DNA of 23,104 nt, taken from BM714 sp964484935. GTDB taxonomy: Bacteria; Bacillota; Clostridia; Peptostreptococcales; BM714. The stretch spans positions 1-23,104 of the forward strand of contig CAZAFW010000025.1 of the NCBI GenBank assembly GCA_964484935.1, in the 5' to 3' direction. The notes beneath the pieces are model-generated. The model was not told where the DNA came from. It worked only from the letters and a program-made list of their open reading frames with translations, and did not search any database. A program made the position numbers and the translations under genes. This document shows, piece after piece, positions 7,924 through 15,203 of this stretch. Each line of letters opens with the position of its first letter. Position 1 is the first letter of the stretch.

Positions 7924-8026
7924 TTAAGCAGAAGAGAACAAGTCTGGAGAAAACTTATGCAAACCCCCATGTTTGAAAATAAAGGTTTTTTCCATGACTT
8001 GTGCTTCTAATAAGAAAGGTGATTGA

Positions 8027-8701
8027 ATGTTGAAGGATAAGCGAATTAGAATAATAATCGGTCACTATGGAAGCGGCAAAACCGAATTTGCTGTCAATTA
8101 TGCCGTCAAACTGGCTGAAATGGGCAAAAAATCTGCGATTGCAGACCTTGACATAGTAAACCCTTATTTCAGGTCTAGGGAAAAACATGACGAATTAACG
8201 GAAAAGGGAGTATGGGTAATGTCAAATTCATTGGGCGGAAAGTCCGCTCTTGACCTGCCTGCAATCAGTGCCAGTGTTGCCGCACCGCTTCAAAACAAGG
8301 AATATGATGTTGTCCTCGATGTCGGGGGAGATGCAGCAGGAGCAAGGGTTTTGGCAAGATACAAAGAGTATTTCAAGGAAGGTGAATACGATATGTTCTG
8401 CATATTGAATGCCAACAGGGAGCAGACAAAGACCGTTGAGGGCGCAATAAGGCATATCGATTCCATAGAGAGCGTTACGGGAACAAAAGTCACCGGTCTC
8501 GTAAACAATACCCATATGCTGAGAGAAACAACAGTTGAGGATGTTATGCGGGGTCAGGAGCTTTCAAAAAGAGTTTCGGAAGAATTAGGCATTCCCATAA
8601 AGTATGTCAGTACGCTGGAAAACGTTGCCCGACTGCTTCCAGAAAAAATGGATGGGGAAATATTCCCGATCAAATTGTACATGAGAGAAATTTGGATGTA
8701 A
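8027..8701 (+). CDS. P-loop ATPase of the MinD/ParA/CobQ type, role unknown
   Basis: The 224-residue soluble protein has a P-loop GHYGSGKT (about residues 12-19), a second acidic strand ADLDIVNPYFRSRE near 39-52, and a Walker B-like VVLDVGGD near 94-101. The fold is that of the MinD/ParA/CobQ/Mrp superfamily. It lacks the signature lysine of true MinD/ParA proteins before the loop. With a single cysteine it has no CxxC, so it is not an Mrp/ApbC iron-sulfur carrier. ATG 8027 has AAAGGTGA just upstream. It stands 103 bases behind buk2 and 46 bases before the ferredoxin subunit, with no terminator that I can see, so it probably belongs to the same operon. From memory, relatives are often called only nucleotide-binding protein and occur beside 2-oxoacid oxidoreductases. 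A maturation or activation role for the oxidoreductase is speculation. Confidence 0.8.
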   Translation: MLKDKRIRIIIGHYGSGKTEFAVNYAVKLAEMGKKSAIADLDIVNPYFRSREKHDELTEKGVWVMSNSLGGKSALDLPAISASVAAPLQNKEYDVVLDVGGDAAGARVLARYKEYFKEGEYDMFCILNANREQTKTVEGAIRHIDSIESVTGTKVTGLVNNTHMLRETTVEDVMRGQELSKRVSEELGIPIKYVSTLENVARLLPEKMDGEIFPIKLYMREIWM

Positions 8702-8747
8702 TTTTTCGGGACTCGACAAACCATATAATTTGAGGAGGGGTGAAAGA

Positions 8748-8969
8748 ATGGCAAAAGCAAAAGGAAAAGTCACATTCGAAGAAGCAAGATGCAAAGGTTG
8801 TGGGCTTTGTGTTACTGCTTGTCCCGTTGGAATCGTAAAACTTGATACAAGTAGAATCAACGTAAAAGGACATCATCCGGCAACTGTTGATGAAATGGAC
8901 AAGTGCATAGGATGTGCCAATTGCGCTACCATGTGTCCTGACGTAGTGATTTCAGTAGAAAGAGAATAA
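8748..8969 (+). CDS. vorD: 2-oxoacid:ferredoxin oxidoreductase, ferredoxin-like delta subunit
   Basis: This 73-residue small iron-sulfur protein has two complete [4Fe-4S] motifs, CKGCGLCVTACP (about residues 19-30) and CIGCANCATMCP (about 50-61). It would carry electrons from the TPP site to external ferredoxin. ATG 8748 has GAGGAGGGG at 8732-8740; an upstream TTG lies inside that ribosome site and is excluded. It is first of four consecutive subunit genes in the D-B-A-C order common in clostridia. A free ferredoxin would be a possible alternative, but the tight linkage to the alpha, beta and gamma genes argues for a subunit. Relatives are also named KorD. Confidence 0.92.
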   Translation: MAKAKGKVTFEEARCKGCGLCVTACPVGIVKLDTSRINVKGHHPATVDEMDKCIGCANCATMCPDVVISVERE

Positions 8970-8991
8970 AAATAAGGAGGGATAAAAACCT

Positions 8992-10056
8992 ATGGCTAAA
9001 GTTTTGATGAAAGGAAATGAAGCAGTGGGAGCCGCCGCAATAAAAGCTGGCTGCAAATACTTTTTCGGATATCCAATAACACCACAGAATGAAGTGCCCG
9101 AATACATGTCAAAAGAGCTTCCTAAAATAGGCGGATGTTTTGTGCAGGCGGAAAGTGAAGTGGCGGCGATAAACATGGTTTACGGCGCCGCAGGCGCAGG
9201 CGTTAGAGTAATGACATCTTCATCGTCTCCAGGAATCGCACTTAAGCAGGAAGGCATTTCCTATATAGCGGGAGCCGAACTTCCATGCGTAATTGTCAAC
9301 ATGATGAGGGGCGGGCCCGGACTGGGCAGCATTCAATCATCCCAGTCGGACTACTTCCAAGCAACAAGGGGCGGCGGAAATGGAGACTACAGAACTCTTG
9401 TTTATGCTCCTGCAAATGTACAGGAATTGGTAGATTACACAATAAAGGCTTTTGATGTGGCCGACTATTACAGAAACCCAGTATTGGTTGTCGGAGATGG
9501 AATGATAGGTCAAATGATGGAGCCTATCGAGTTTAAGGAAACCGAAAAAACGGACTTGCCCGAAAAAGACTGGGCAACAACTGGAACAAAGGAAGAAAGA
9601 AAGCCTAACATAATAAATTCGCTGAGACTTCAAGCACCCGAACTTGAAGCATTGAATCAAAAGCTAGAAGCAAAGTACAATGAAATGGAAGAAAAAGAAG
9701 TTAGGTACGAATCGTATAAACTTGAAGATGCAGAAATAGTTTTCGTTGCCTATGGCACTGTTTCAAGAATCACAAAAAATGCTATAGATATTCTTGAAGA
9801 AGAAGGCATAAAAGCCGGCCTTATAAGACCGATAACGCTTTGGCCTTTCCCCAATAAGGCATTTGCAGAAATTCCCGCTACGGCTAAGGCTCTCATGAGC
9901 GTTGAAATGAGCCAGGGTGGACAAATGATTGATGATGTCAAGATTGCAAACGAAGGAAGATTGCCAATCGGATTCTATGGAAGAAGCGGTGGAATGGTGC
10001 CTGCACCACAGGCTATAGTTGAAGCCGCAAAAGAATTGCTAGGGGGTGTCAAATAA
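8992..10056 (+). CDS. vorB: 2-oxoacid:ferredoxin oxidoreductase alpha subunit (VorB/KorA type)
   Basis: The 354-residue alpha subunit has the pyruvate/2-oxoacid:ferredoxin oxidoreductase domain I signature GYPITPQNEVPEYMS near residues 24-38. AESEVAAINMVYGAAGAG follows near 54, then MRGGPGLGSIQSSQSDY near 105, and a domain II (residues about 235-350) in the C-terminal third. With the beta subunit it decarboxylates a 2-oxoacid and forms acyl-CoA while reducing ferredoxin. Motif details resemble subunits annotated as 3-methyl-2-oxobutanoate (VOR) enzymes, but 2-oxoglutarate (KOR) enzymes are close relatives and the sequence alone does not settle the substrate. Association with buk and ptb favours branched-chain or 2-oxobutyrate-type substrates. 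The ribosome site AAGGAGGG is 9 bases upstream. Its stop overlaps the next start by one base. Confidence 0.93.
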   Translation: MAKVLMKGNEAVGAAAIKAGCKYFFGYPITPQNEVPEYMSKELPKIGGCFVQAESEVAAINMVYGAAGAGVRVMTSSSSPGIALKQEGISYIAGAELPCVIVNMMRGGPGLGSIQSSQSDYFQATRGGGNGDYRTLVYAPANVQELVDYTIKAFDVADYYRNPVLVVGDGMIGQMMEPIEFKETEKTDLPEKDWATTGTKEERKPNIINSLRLQAPELEALNQKLEAKYNEMEEKEVRYESYKLEDAEIVFVAYGTVSRITKNAIDILEEEGIKAGLIRPITLWPFPNKAFAEIPATAKALMSVEMSQGGQMIDDVKIANEGRLPIGFYGRSGGMVPAPQAIVEAAKELLGGVK

Positions 10057-10802
10057 TGGCTGTTGTTTTCAATAAGACTAAAGGACTTACAGATAAGGAA
10101 TTCCATTACTGCCCCGGCTGTACCCATGGGATTATCCATCGAATAACGGCTGAAGTATTGGAAGAACTGGGTGTTCTGGGAGATACGATTGGAGTTGCTC
10201 CGGTAGGTTGCTCAGTTTTGGCTTACGATTATTTCAATTGCGACATGAATGAAGCTGCGCATGGACGTGCTCCTGCAGTTGCTACCGGAATAAAGAGAGC
10301 TCTTCCCGACAAAGTCGTATTCACTTATCAGGGAGATGGGGATTTGGCTTCCATAGGAGCGGCTGAAGTTGTTCATGCAGCCCACAGGGGAGAAAAAATA
10401 ACCACAATATTTGTAAATAATGCAATATATGGAATGACCGGAGGACAGATGGCTCCTACCACTCTCGTAGGGCAAAAGGCTACAACTGCTCCCTACGGAA
10501 GAGATGAATCCCTTTGCGGACAACCGCTTAAGGTTTCCGAGATGCTTGCTACAATTCATGGCGCCGCTTTTGTCGAGCGGGTTGCTGTAGATACGCCTGC
10601 AAATGTAAAGAAAGCAAAAAAAGCCATAAAAAAAGCTTTCGAATGTCAACTCGAGGGAAAAGGATACGCAATCGTAGAGGTGCTTTCAACTTGTCCGACA
10701 AACTGGGGTATGACTCCTGTTGACGCAATTTCATGGCTCCAGGAAAATATGATGCCTTATTATCCAATGGGCAACTTGAAAAATCCGTGGGAGGTGAAAT
10801 AG
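10056..10802 (+). CDS. vorA: 2-oxoacid:ferredoxin oxidoreductase beta subunit, TPP-binding (VorA/KorB type)
   Basis: The 248-residue beta subunit binds thiamine pyrophosphate. The TPP motif starts at GDGD near residues 90-93 and ends in the NN of FVNNAIYGMTGGQ near 117-129. CPGCTHG near residues 19-25 and a further cysteine in PVGCSVLAYDYF near 50 are cysteines expected to help hold a [4Fe-4S] cluster in this subunit. ATG 10056 shares its A with the TAA of the alpha gene, giving tight translational coupling. The length is typical of separate-subunit VOR/KOR enzymes. It is third in the four-gene cluster. Substrate assignment has the same uncertainty as for the alpha subunit. Confidence 0.93.
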   Translation: MAVVFNKTKGLTDKEFHYCPGCTHGIIHRITAEVLEELGVLGDTIGVAPVGCSVLAYDYFNCDMNEAAHGRAPAVATGIKRALPDKVVFTYQGDGDLASIGAAEVVHAAHRGEKITTIFVNNAIYGMTGGQMAPTTLVGQKATTAPYGRDESLCGQPLKVSEMLATIHGAAFVERVAVDTPANVKKAKKAIKKAFECQLEGKGYAIVEVLSTCPTNWGMTPVDAISWLQENMMPYYPMGNLKNPWEVK

Positions 10803-10803
10803 C

Positions 10804-11346
10804 ATGATGAATGAAAAAGTCGTTTGCGCAGGATTCGGCGGACAAGGCGTAATGTCCATGGGCAAGCTATTGACTTATGCGGGAATGATTGAAGACAAGC
10901 AAGTTTCATGGTTGCCTTCATACGGTCCTGAAATGCGTGGTGGAACAGCAAACTGCGCCGTGATGGTATCGGATACCCTTATAGGTTCACCGATTATCGA
11001 AAAAGACGCAACTACAGTAATAGCAATGAACCTTCCGTCACTAATCAAATTCGAAGATGAATTGGTTCCGGGCGGAAAGCTTTTCATAAACAGTTCATTG
11101 ATTGATAGAAAAGCGAAAAGGGACGATATAGACGTATATTATGTTCCCGCAAATGAAATAGCTGTCTCTCTGGGGACAGGCAAAGCCGCCAACATGGTAA
11201 TGCTTGGAGCATATCTCGAAGTTACAAAAACTGTAAAGAGTGAAACGGTTATCGAAGCGTTCAAAAAGGTTTTCGGACCAACCAAAGCCCATTTGGTTCC
11301 ACTTAATGAAAACGCGCTCATAAAGGGAGCCGAAGCTGTAAAATAA
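10804..11346 (+). CDS. vorC: 2-oxoacid:ferredoxin oxidoreductase gamma subunit (VorC/KorC type)
   Basis: The 180-residue gamma subunit binds CoA and completes the enzyme. It opens with the diagnostic GFGGQGVMSMGKLL (about residues 9-22), followed by WLPSYGPEMRGGTANC near 36-51. It starts one base after the beta stop; ATG 10804 and ATG 10807 are both possible and differ by one residue. GGGAGGTG within the beta end supplies the ribosome site. The strong terminator at 11352-11388 closes the operon immediately after it. This position fixes the downstream limit of the sigma-54-driven block. Confidence 0.93.
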   Translation: MMNEKVVCAGFGGQGVMSMGKLLTYAGMIEDKQVSWLPSYGPEMRGGTANCAVMVSDTLIGSPIIEKDATTVIAMNLPSLIKFEDELVPGGKLFINSSLIDRKAKRDDIDVYYVPANEIAVSLGTGKAANMVMLGAYLEVTKTVKSETVIEAFKKVFGPTKAHLVPLNENALIKGAEAVK

Positions 11347-11351
11347 TTTCG

Positions 11352-11388
11352 AAAACCCTGATTGCCCGAAGGGCAATCAGGGTTTTTT
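11352..11388 (+). terminator. Strong rho-independent terminator of the buk-ptb-vor operon
   Basis: A stem of at least 13 bp, ACCCTGATTGCCC/GGGCAATCAGGGT, with a GAA loop is followed by six T residues. An A-run on the 5' side makes it potentially bidirectional, but no convergent gene lies nearby. Confidence 0.95.
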
Positions 11389-11399
11389 ATTAAACAAAT

Positions 11400-11416
11400 A
11401 AAACGCAATGCGTTTT
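11400..11416. repeat. 17-base perfect palindrome upstream of the unknown gene/cstA promoter
   Basis: AAAACGCA-A-TGCGTTTT is a perfect inverted repeat centred at 11408, about 47 bases before the -35 at 11455. It could be an operator or a minor second hairpin after the terminator. No known operator consensus is recognised. Confidence 0.45.
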
Positions 11417-11454
11417 GGTTCTCATATATGCAGTTTAGAAGCAATATCGGGCAC

Positions 11455-11484
11455 TTTACAATTAATTCCTAAAATACTTATAAA
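11455..11484 (+). promoter_or_regulatory. Sigma-A type promoter for the unknown gene and cstA
   Basis: TTTACA at 11455-11460, an 18-base spacer and TATAAA at 11479-11484 would start transcription near 11492. It lies after the vor terminator, so this is a separate transcription unit. Confidence 0.6.
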
Positions 11485-11547
11485 AGAGTTATAAAATGAT
11501 GGTGTGATAGAAATGATAATTGGGTATTAAAAGGACAAGGTGCGCAA

Positions 11548-12042
11548 ATGGAATTCAAAGAATACATAGAGCTTATGAAAAGAAGATTGATGAACAATTT
11601 TGATTTGACCGTACCCTATGAGCATGAAGGATACAGCATAGACATGTTTGCCGAATCCCATATACGTACGGAACGTTATTTTGCCATGAAGAAAATGAAA
11701 GTTTACGGAATGGAAAATGACGAGTTTTGCTTTGTGAAATATTTTGACATGCTCACCGAGGATATAGTTGATGCATACATAGAAATGCTGACGGGATCCA
11801 TAGATGATATGGTGAAATTGAGAGATGAGCATATGTCGACTACAATTACCGGTGTAATCGTAACTGATTCCATAGACGACAAAAATTTGGAAAACCGAAT
11901 AAAAAGATTCAGATATCAAAAGAGCTATCTTTTTGGAATCAAGGGGTGGGTTGACGTGCGCATAATAATGGTTGACCTCAAAGACGAACGCGTTTTGGCA
12001 TCCAAAAAAGCCGTTAAGGTCGAAAATTTCTATCGGCCTTAA
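11548..12042 (+). CDS. Unknown 164-residue soluble protein, co-transcribed with cstA
   Basis: I do not recognise a family with confidence. The product is soluble and rich in charged and aromatic residues, with no signal peptide, membrane segment or metal-binding cysteine cluster (one cysteine only). An N-terminal helix (residues 1-17, many K/R/E/M) precedes alternating strand-like stretches such as YFAMKKMKVYGM near 45-56 and TITGVIVTD near 98-106. A C-terminal strand RIIMVDLKDERVLASKKAV spans about residues 138-156. ATG 11548 follows AAGGACAAGGTG. The cstA start is only 25 bases beyond its stop with no terminator between, so the two share the promoter at 11455. Codon use and composition match the surrounding core genes. 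A regulatory or accessory role for the carrier is inference from position. Confidence 0.75.
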   Translation: MEFKEYIELMKRRLMNNFDLTVPYEHEGYSIDMFAESHIRTERYFAMKKMKVYGMENDEFCFVKYFDMLTEDIVDAYIEMLTGSIDDMVKLRDEHMSTTITGVIVTDSIDDKNLENRIKRFRYQKSYLFGIKGWVDVRIIMVDLKDERVLASKKAVKVENFYRP

Positions 12043-12067
12043 AATATAATTCAAAAGGAGGATTTAT

Positions 12068-13678
12068 ATGAACTCATTAGTATTGGTGTTGGCCTCTATC
12101 GTAATTTTTGTTATTGCATATGTTACATATGGTAGATGGCTGGCAAAAGAATGGGGTGTTGACCCTTCAAGGGAAACACCGGCGCATTACATGGAAGACG
12201 GCGTGGACTACGTTCCGGCAAAAGCTCCGGTTCTTCTGGGCCATCACTTTGCGTCAATAGCAGGTGCTGGACCTATAGTAGGACCTATAGCGGCAGCGTC
12301 TTTCGGTTGGATTCCGGTAATGCTTTGGATCGTTATCGGAGGTATTTTCTTCGGTGGAGTCCATGACTTCGGAGCTCTTTTCTCATCCATAAGAAATGAC
12401 GGTAAATCAGTTGGACAAGTTATCGAAGCCAATATCGGAAGAACAGAAAAAAGGCTGTTTGCTGTATTTTCCTGGTTGGCGCTTGTTCTCGTTATCGCAG
12501 CGTTTGTAAACATCGTAGCAAACACTTTCGTTGCATCGCCAGAAGCGGCAATGGCATCGATGCTCTTCATAGCATTGGCCATTGGGTTCGGATTCCTGGT
12601 TTACAGAAAAGGCGCTTCATTGGCAGTTGGAAGTGTAATCGGTGTTGGACTCCTGGTAGTTTGTATATGGCTTGGAATGAGCTTCCCGCTTGTTCTTTCA
12701 AAAACAACTTGGATTTTCTTCCTTCTCGTTTACATCTTCATCGCTTCAGTTACACCGGTTTGGATTCTCTTGCAACCGCGTGACTACCTGAACTCATTCT
12801 TGCTTTACGCTATGATAATCGGAGCCGTTCTAGGACTCATATTCTATGCGCCAAGCATGCAGCTTACACCTTTTGCAGGATTCAATGTAGGCGGAAACTA
12901 TCTATTCCCGATGCTCTTTATCACAATCGCCTGCGGAGCTATTTCAGGATTCCACAGTTTGGTTGGCTCGGGAACCACTTCCAAGCAGATTTCAAATGAG
13001 AAAGACGCAATGCTCATCGGCTACGGCGGAATGCTCATAGAGTGTGTTTTGGCTGTAATAGCTCTCATAACAGCAGGATACATCTCAGGCGGCAAATTGG
13101 CTGAATTGTCAGGGGCAGGCGGACCTATCAACGTGTTCTCAGAGGGAATCGGAACCTTCATGACAAAAATTGGAATTCCCTTCTCTGTTGGTAAACCTTT
13201 CGCAGCGCTTGCAATTTCGGCGTTTGCGCTTACTTCACTTGACACTGCAACAAGACTTGGACGTTTCATACTCCAAGAGTTCTTCGAGGACGATACAAAG
13301 GAAGTCCAAAGCGTAATAGTTACAAACAGATTTGTTGCAACAACAATAACAGTTGCAGCCGGTGGAGCGTTGGCTCTCGTAGGTTGGACAAAAGTATGGC
13401 CTCTCTTCGGGTCTTCAAACCAATTGCTCGCAGGTCTTGCGCTTCTTGCACTTGCAGCTTATCTGAAGAACCAAGGCAAGAAAATTGGCATGATAGTTGC
13501 TCCAATGATATTCATGTTCGCGGCTACACTTTCTGCAATAGCACTATTGATACAAGCAAACCTGGCAGCAGGAAACATGCTTCTTGTTGGTTTTGCAATA
13601 GCTCTCTTCATATTGGCTATTGTGCTTGTTGCAAGATCTTACAAGGTCCTTACAGGCAACGGAAAAATCAAAGAATAG
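12068..13678 (+). CDS. cstA: CstA-family carbon starvation protein, membrane carrier
   Basis: The 536-residue polytopic membrane protein has well over ten hydrophobic segments. The CstA family signature is clear: LGHHFASIAGAGPIVGP near residues 57-73, IGGIFFGGVHDFGALFSS near 92-109, and GFHSLVGSGTTSKQ near 297-310. The C-terminal half carries LTSLDTATRLGRFILQE near 387-403. Known relatives import pyruvate or peptides, and in E. coli CstA is induced on carbon starvation. The protein is shorter than the E. coli form (about 700) but normal for clostridial versions. ATG 12068 has AAAAGGAG 7 bases upstream. It ends its unit with a strong terminator. Placement beside the 2-oxoacid catabolic operon suggests supply of peptides or keto acids, which is inference. 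Confidence 0.93.
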   Translation: MNSLVLVLASIVIFVIAYVTYGRWLAKEWGVDPSRETPAHYMEDGVDYVPAKAPVLLGHHFASIAGAGPIVGPIAAASFGWIPVMLWIVIGGIFFGGVHDFGALFSSIRNDGKSVGQVIEANIGRTEKRLFAVFSWLALVLVIAAFVNIVANTFVASPEAAMASMLFIALAIGFGFLVYRKGASLAVGSVIGVGLLVVCIWLGMSFPLVLSKTTWIFFLLVYIFIASVTPVWILLQPRDYLNSFLLYAMIIGAVLGLIFYAPSMQLTPFAGFNVGGNYLFPMLFITIACGAISGFHSLVGSGTTSKQISNEKDAMLIGYGGMLIECVLAVIALITAGYISGGKLAELSGAGGPINVFSEGIGTFMTKIGIPFSVGKPFAALAISAFALTSLDTATRLGRFILQEFFEDDTKEVQSVIVTNRFVATTITVAAGGALALVGWTKVWPLFGSSNQLLAGLALLALAAYLKNQGKKIGMIVAPMIFMFAATLSAIALLIQANLAAGNMLLVGFAIALFILAIVLVARSYKVLTGNGKIKE

Positions 13679-13690
13679 TAACTCTGACTG

Positions 13691-13722
13691 AAAGGATGCC
13701 GCAAAAGCGGCATCCTTTTTTT
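13691..13722 (+). terminator. Rho-independent terminator behind cstA
   Basis: An 11-bp stem AAGGATGCCGC/GCGGCATCCTT with an AAAA loop continues into a run of seven T residues, the first of which overlap the stem end. Confidence 0.95.
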
Positions 13723-13743
13723 ATTTGGTCCTTTGTTTCTGTT

Positions 13744-13773
13744 TTGTCATTGAGGGGAAGACGGCGGTATGAT
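13744..13773 (+). promoter_or_regulatory. Sigma-A type promoter for glmM
   Basis: TTGTCA at 13744-13749, an 18-base spacer and TATGAT at 13768-13773 follow the cstA terminator. Transcription would start near 13780, giving a leader of about 75 bases. Confidence 0.65.
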
Positions 13774-13817
13774 AAAATAAAACAGATGGATTTCAAATAC
13801 GGGCCATCTTTTATTTT
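13774..13817 (+). other. Hairpin in the glmM leader
   Basis: AGATGG (13784-13789) pairs with CCATCT (13804-13809). The stem is extended by AAAATAAA (13774-13781) against TTTATTTT (13810-13817), leaving a small bulge and a 14-base loop. The 3' arm is T-rich, so it could act as an attenuator or only as a leader stem. It overlaps the expected transcription start region. Confidence 0.4.
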
Positions 13818-13856
13818 ATAAATAAAGAACAACAAACATAGAATGCGGAGGACAAT

Positions 13857-15203
13857 ATGGGACGTTTTTTTGGTACTGACGGAGTCAGAGGAATAGCCAA
13901 TGTAGAGCTTACAAATGATCTTGCATACAAGCTTGGCAGATATGGGGCCCATGTTTTGACTGATGGAAGAAAACATATAAAAATATTGATAGGAAAGGAT
14001 ACAAGGATATCCGGAGACATGCTCGAGGCCTCCCTTGCGGCAGGCATCATGTCGATGGGAGGGGATGTATTATCTGTTGGAGTAGTGCCGACGCCGGCCG
14101 TTGCGTTTTTGACAAAAAAACTTAAGGCGGATGCAGGGGTCGTCATTTCAGCATCTCACAATCCCGCAGAATATAATGGAATAAAATTTTTCAACAAAAG
14201 CGGATACAAGCTGGCGGATGAAATAGAAGACAAAATAGAAAAATACATACTTGGAGGACTCGAAGCGGAATCAATAATAGACGGAGACCATGTAGGGACA
14301 TGGAAAACAATGCCTCAGGCCTATAAGCTTTATTGCAACCATTTGATAGAAAATATAGATACGGATTTTTTCGGGATGAAGGTGGCAATAGACTGTGCGA
14401 ACGGAGCCGCGACAACCACTGCCGCCTATGCGCTTTCAAAATTGAATGCCGAGGTTTCGGCTCTTTGCTGCCAACCCGACGGCCACAACATAAACAAGGG
14501 CTGCGGGTCAACCCATGTCGGGCTTGTGCAGAATCTCGTTAAGTCCGGCGATTACGCGATTGGATTGGCATTTGACGGCGACGCCGACAGGCTTATTGCT
14601 GTCGATGAAACAGGCTGCGTAGTGGATGGAGACAAAATAATGGCGATTTGCGCCGATTATCTAAAAGAAATTGGAGAGCTGAAAAAAGACACTCTTGTAA
14701 CTACAGTCATGAGCAATATGGGGCTTTTTGAATCGCTTGGCTCAAAAGGCATAAAAACCGAAAAAACAAGGGTTGGAGACCGGTATGTGCTGGAAAAAAT
14801 GCTTGCAGAAGGATATAACTTTGGAGGCGAGCAATCGGGCCATCTCATATTCTTGGACCACAACACCACCGGCGACGGACTTTTGTCCGCCCTTATGCTG
14901 ATGAAAGTGATGAAAAAGCGAGGCAAAAGGCTTTCCGAGCTAAAAGGCATAATGGAGACATTTCCGCAGGTTCTTTTAAATGCCAAAGTCGACAATGACA
15001 AAAAACACGATTATATGGAAGACGAAGAAATAAGGCAATCGATAAAAGAAATGGAGAAGTTTTTTAATGGCGAAGGAAGAGTGCTTGTAAGGGCATCGGG
15101 TACAGAGCCTCTTGTTCGCGTGATGATAGAAGGTAAAAATCAAAGCGTTTTAGAGGAAAAAGCCAAAGAACTGGCTGACCTGATAGAGAAACAGTTGGGA
15201 TAG
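13857..15203 (+). CDS. glmM: Phosphoglucosamine mutase
   Basis: GlmM converts glucosamine-6-phosphate to glucosamine-1-phosphate on the way to UDP-GlcNAc and peptidoglycan. The 448-residue product has the family length. Visible motifs are FGTDGVRG at residues 5-12, the phosphoserine loop ISASHNP with Ser100, the metal-binding DGDADR at 240-245, the sugar loop GGEQSGH near 325, and the phosphate-binding RASGTEPLVRVM near 413-424. ATG 13857 follows GCGGAGG. In many Firmicutes glmM directly follows cdaA-cdaR and its product interacts with CdaA; here it keeps its neighbourhood to glmS but is separated from cdaA by the catabolic block and has its own promoter. All catalytic residues appear intact. 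Confidence 0.97.
   Translation: MGRFFGTDGVRGIANVELTNDLAYKLGRYGAHVLTDGRKHIKILIGKDTRISGDMLEASLAAGIMSMGGDVLSVGVVPTPAVAFLTKKLKADAGVVISASHNPAEYNGIKFFNKSGYKLADEIEDKIEKYILGGLEAESIIDGDHVGTWKTMPQAYKLYCNHLIENIDTDFFGMKVAIDCANGAATTTAAYALSKLNAEVSALCCQPDGHNINKGCGSTHVGLVQNLVKSGDYAIGLAFDGDADRLIAVDETGCVVDGDKIMAICADYLKEIGELKKDTLVTTVMSNMGLFESLGSKGIKTEKTRVGDRYVLEKMLAEGYNFGGEQSGHLIFLDHNTTGDGLLSALMLMKVMKKRGKRLSELKGIMETFPQVLLNAKVDNDKKHDYMEDEEIRQSIKEMEKFFNGEGRVLVRASGTEPLVRVMIEGKNQSVLEEKAKELADLIEKQLG

Noticed and set aside
7945..7965. Second sigma-54-like site before the P-loop gene (TGGAGA...TATGCA)
   Set aside because: The spacing between GG and GC is one base too long and the -24 box lacks the C of TGGC.
13384..13821. 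145-codon + strand frame overlapping the cstA end and terminator
   Set aside because: It is out of frame with cstA, runs through the terminator and glmM promoter, and has no ribosome site or family character.
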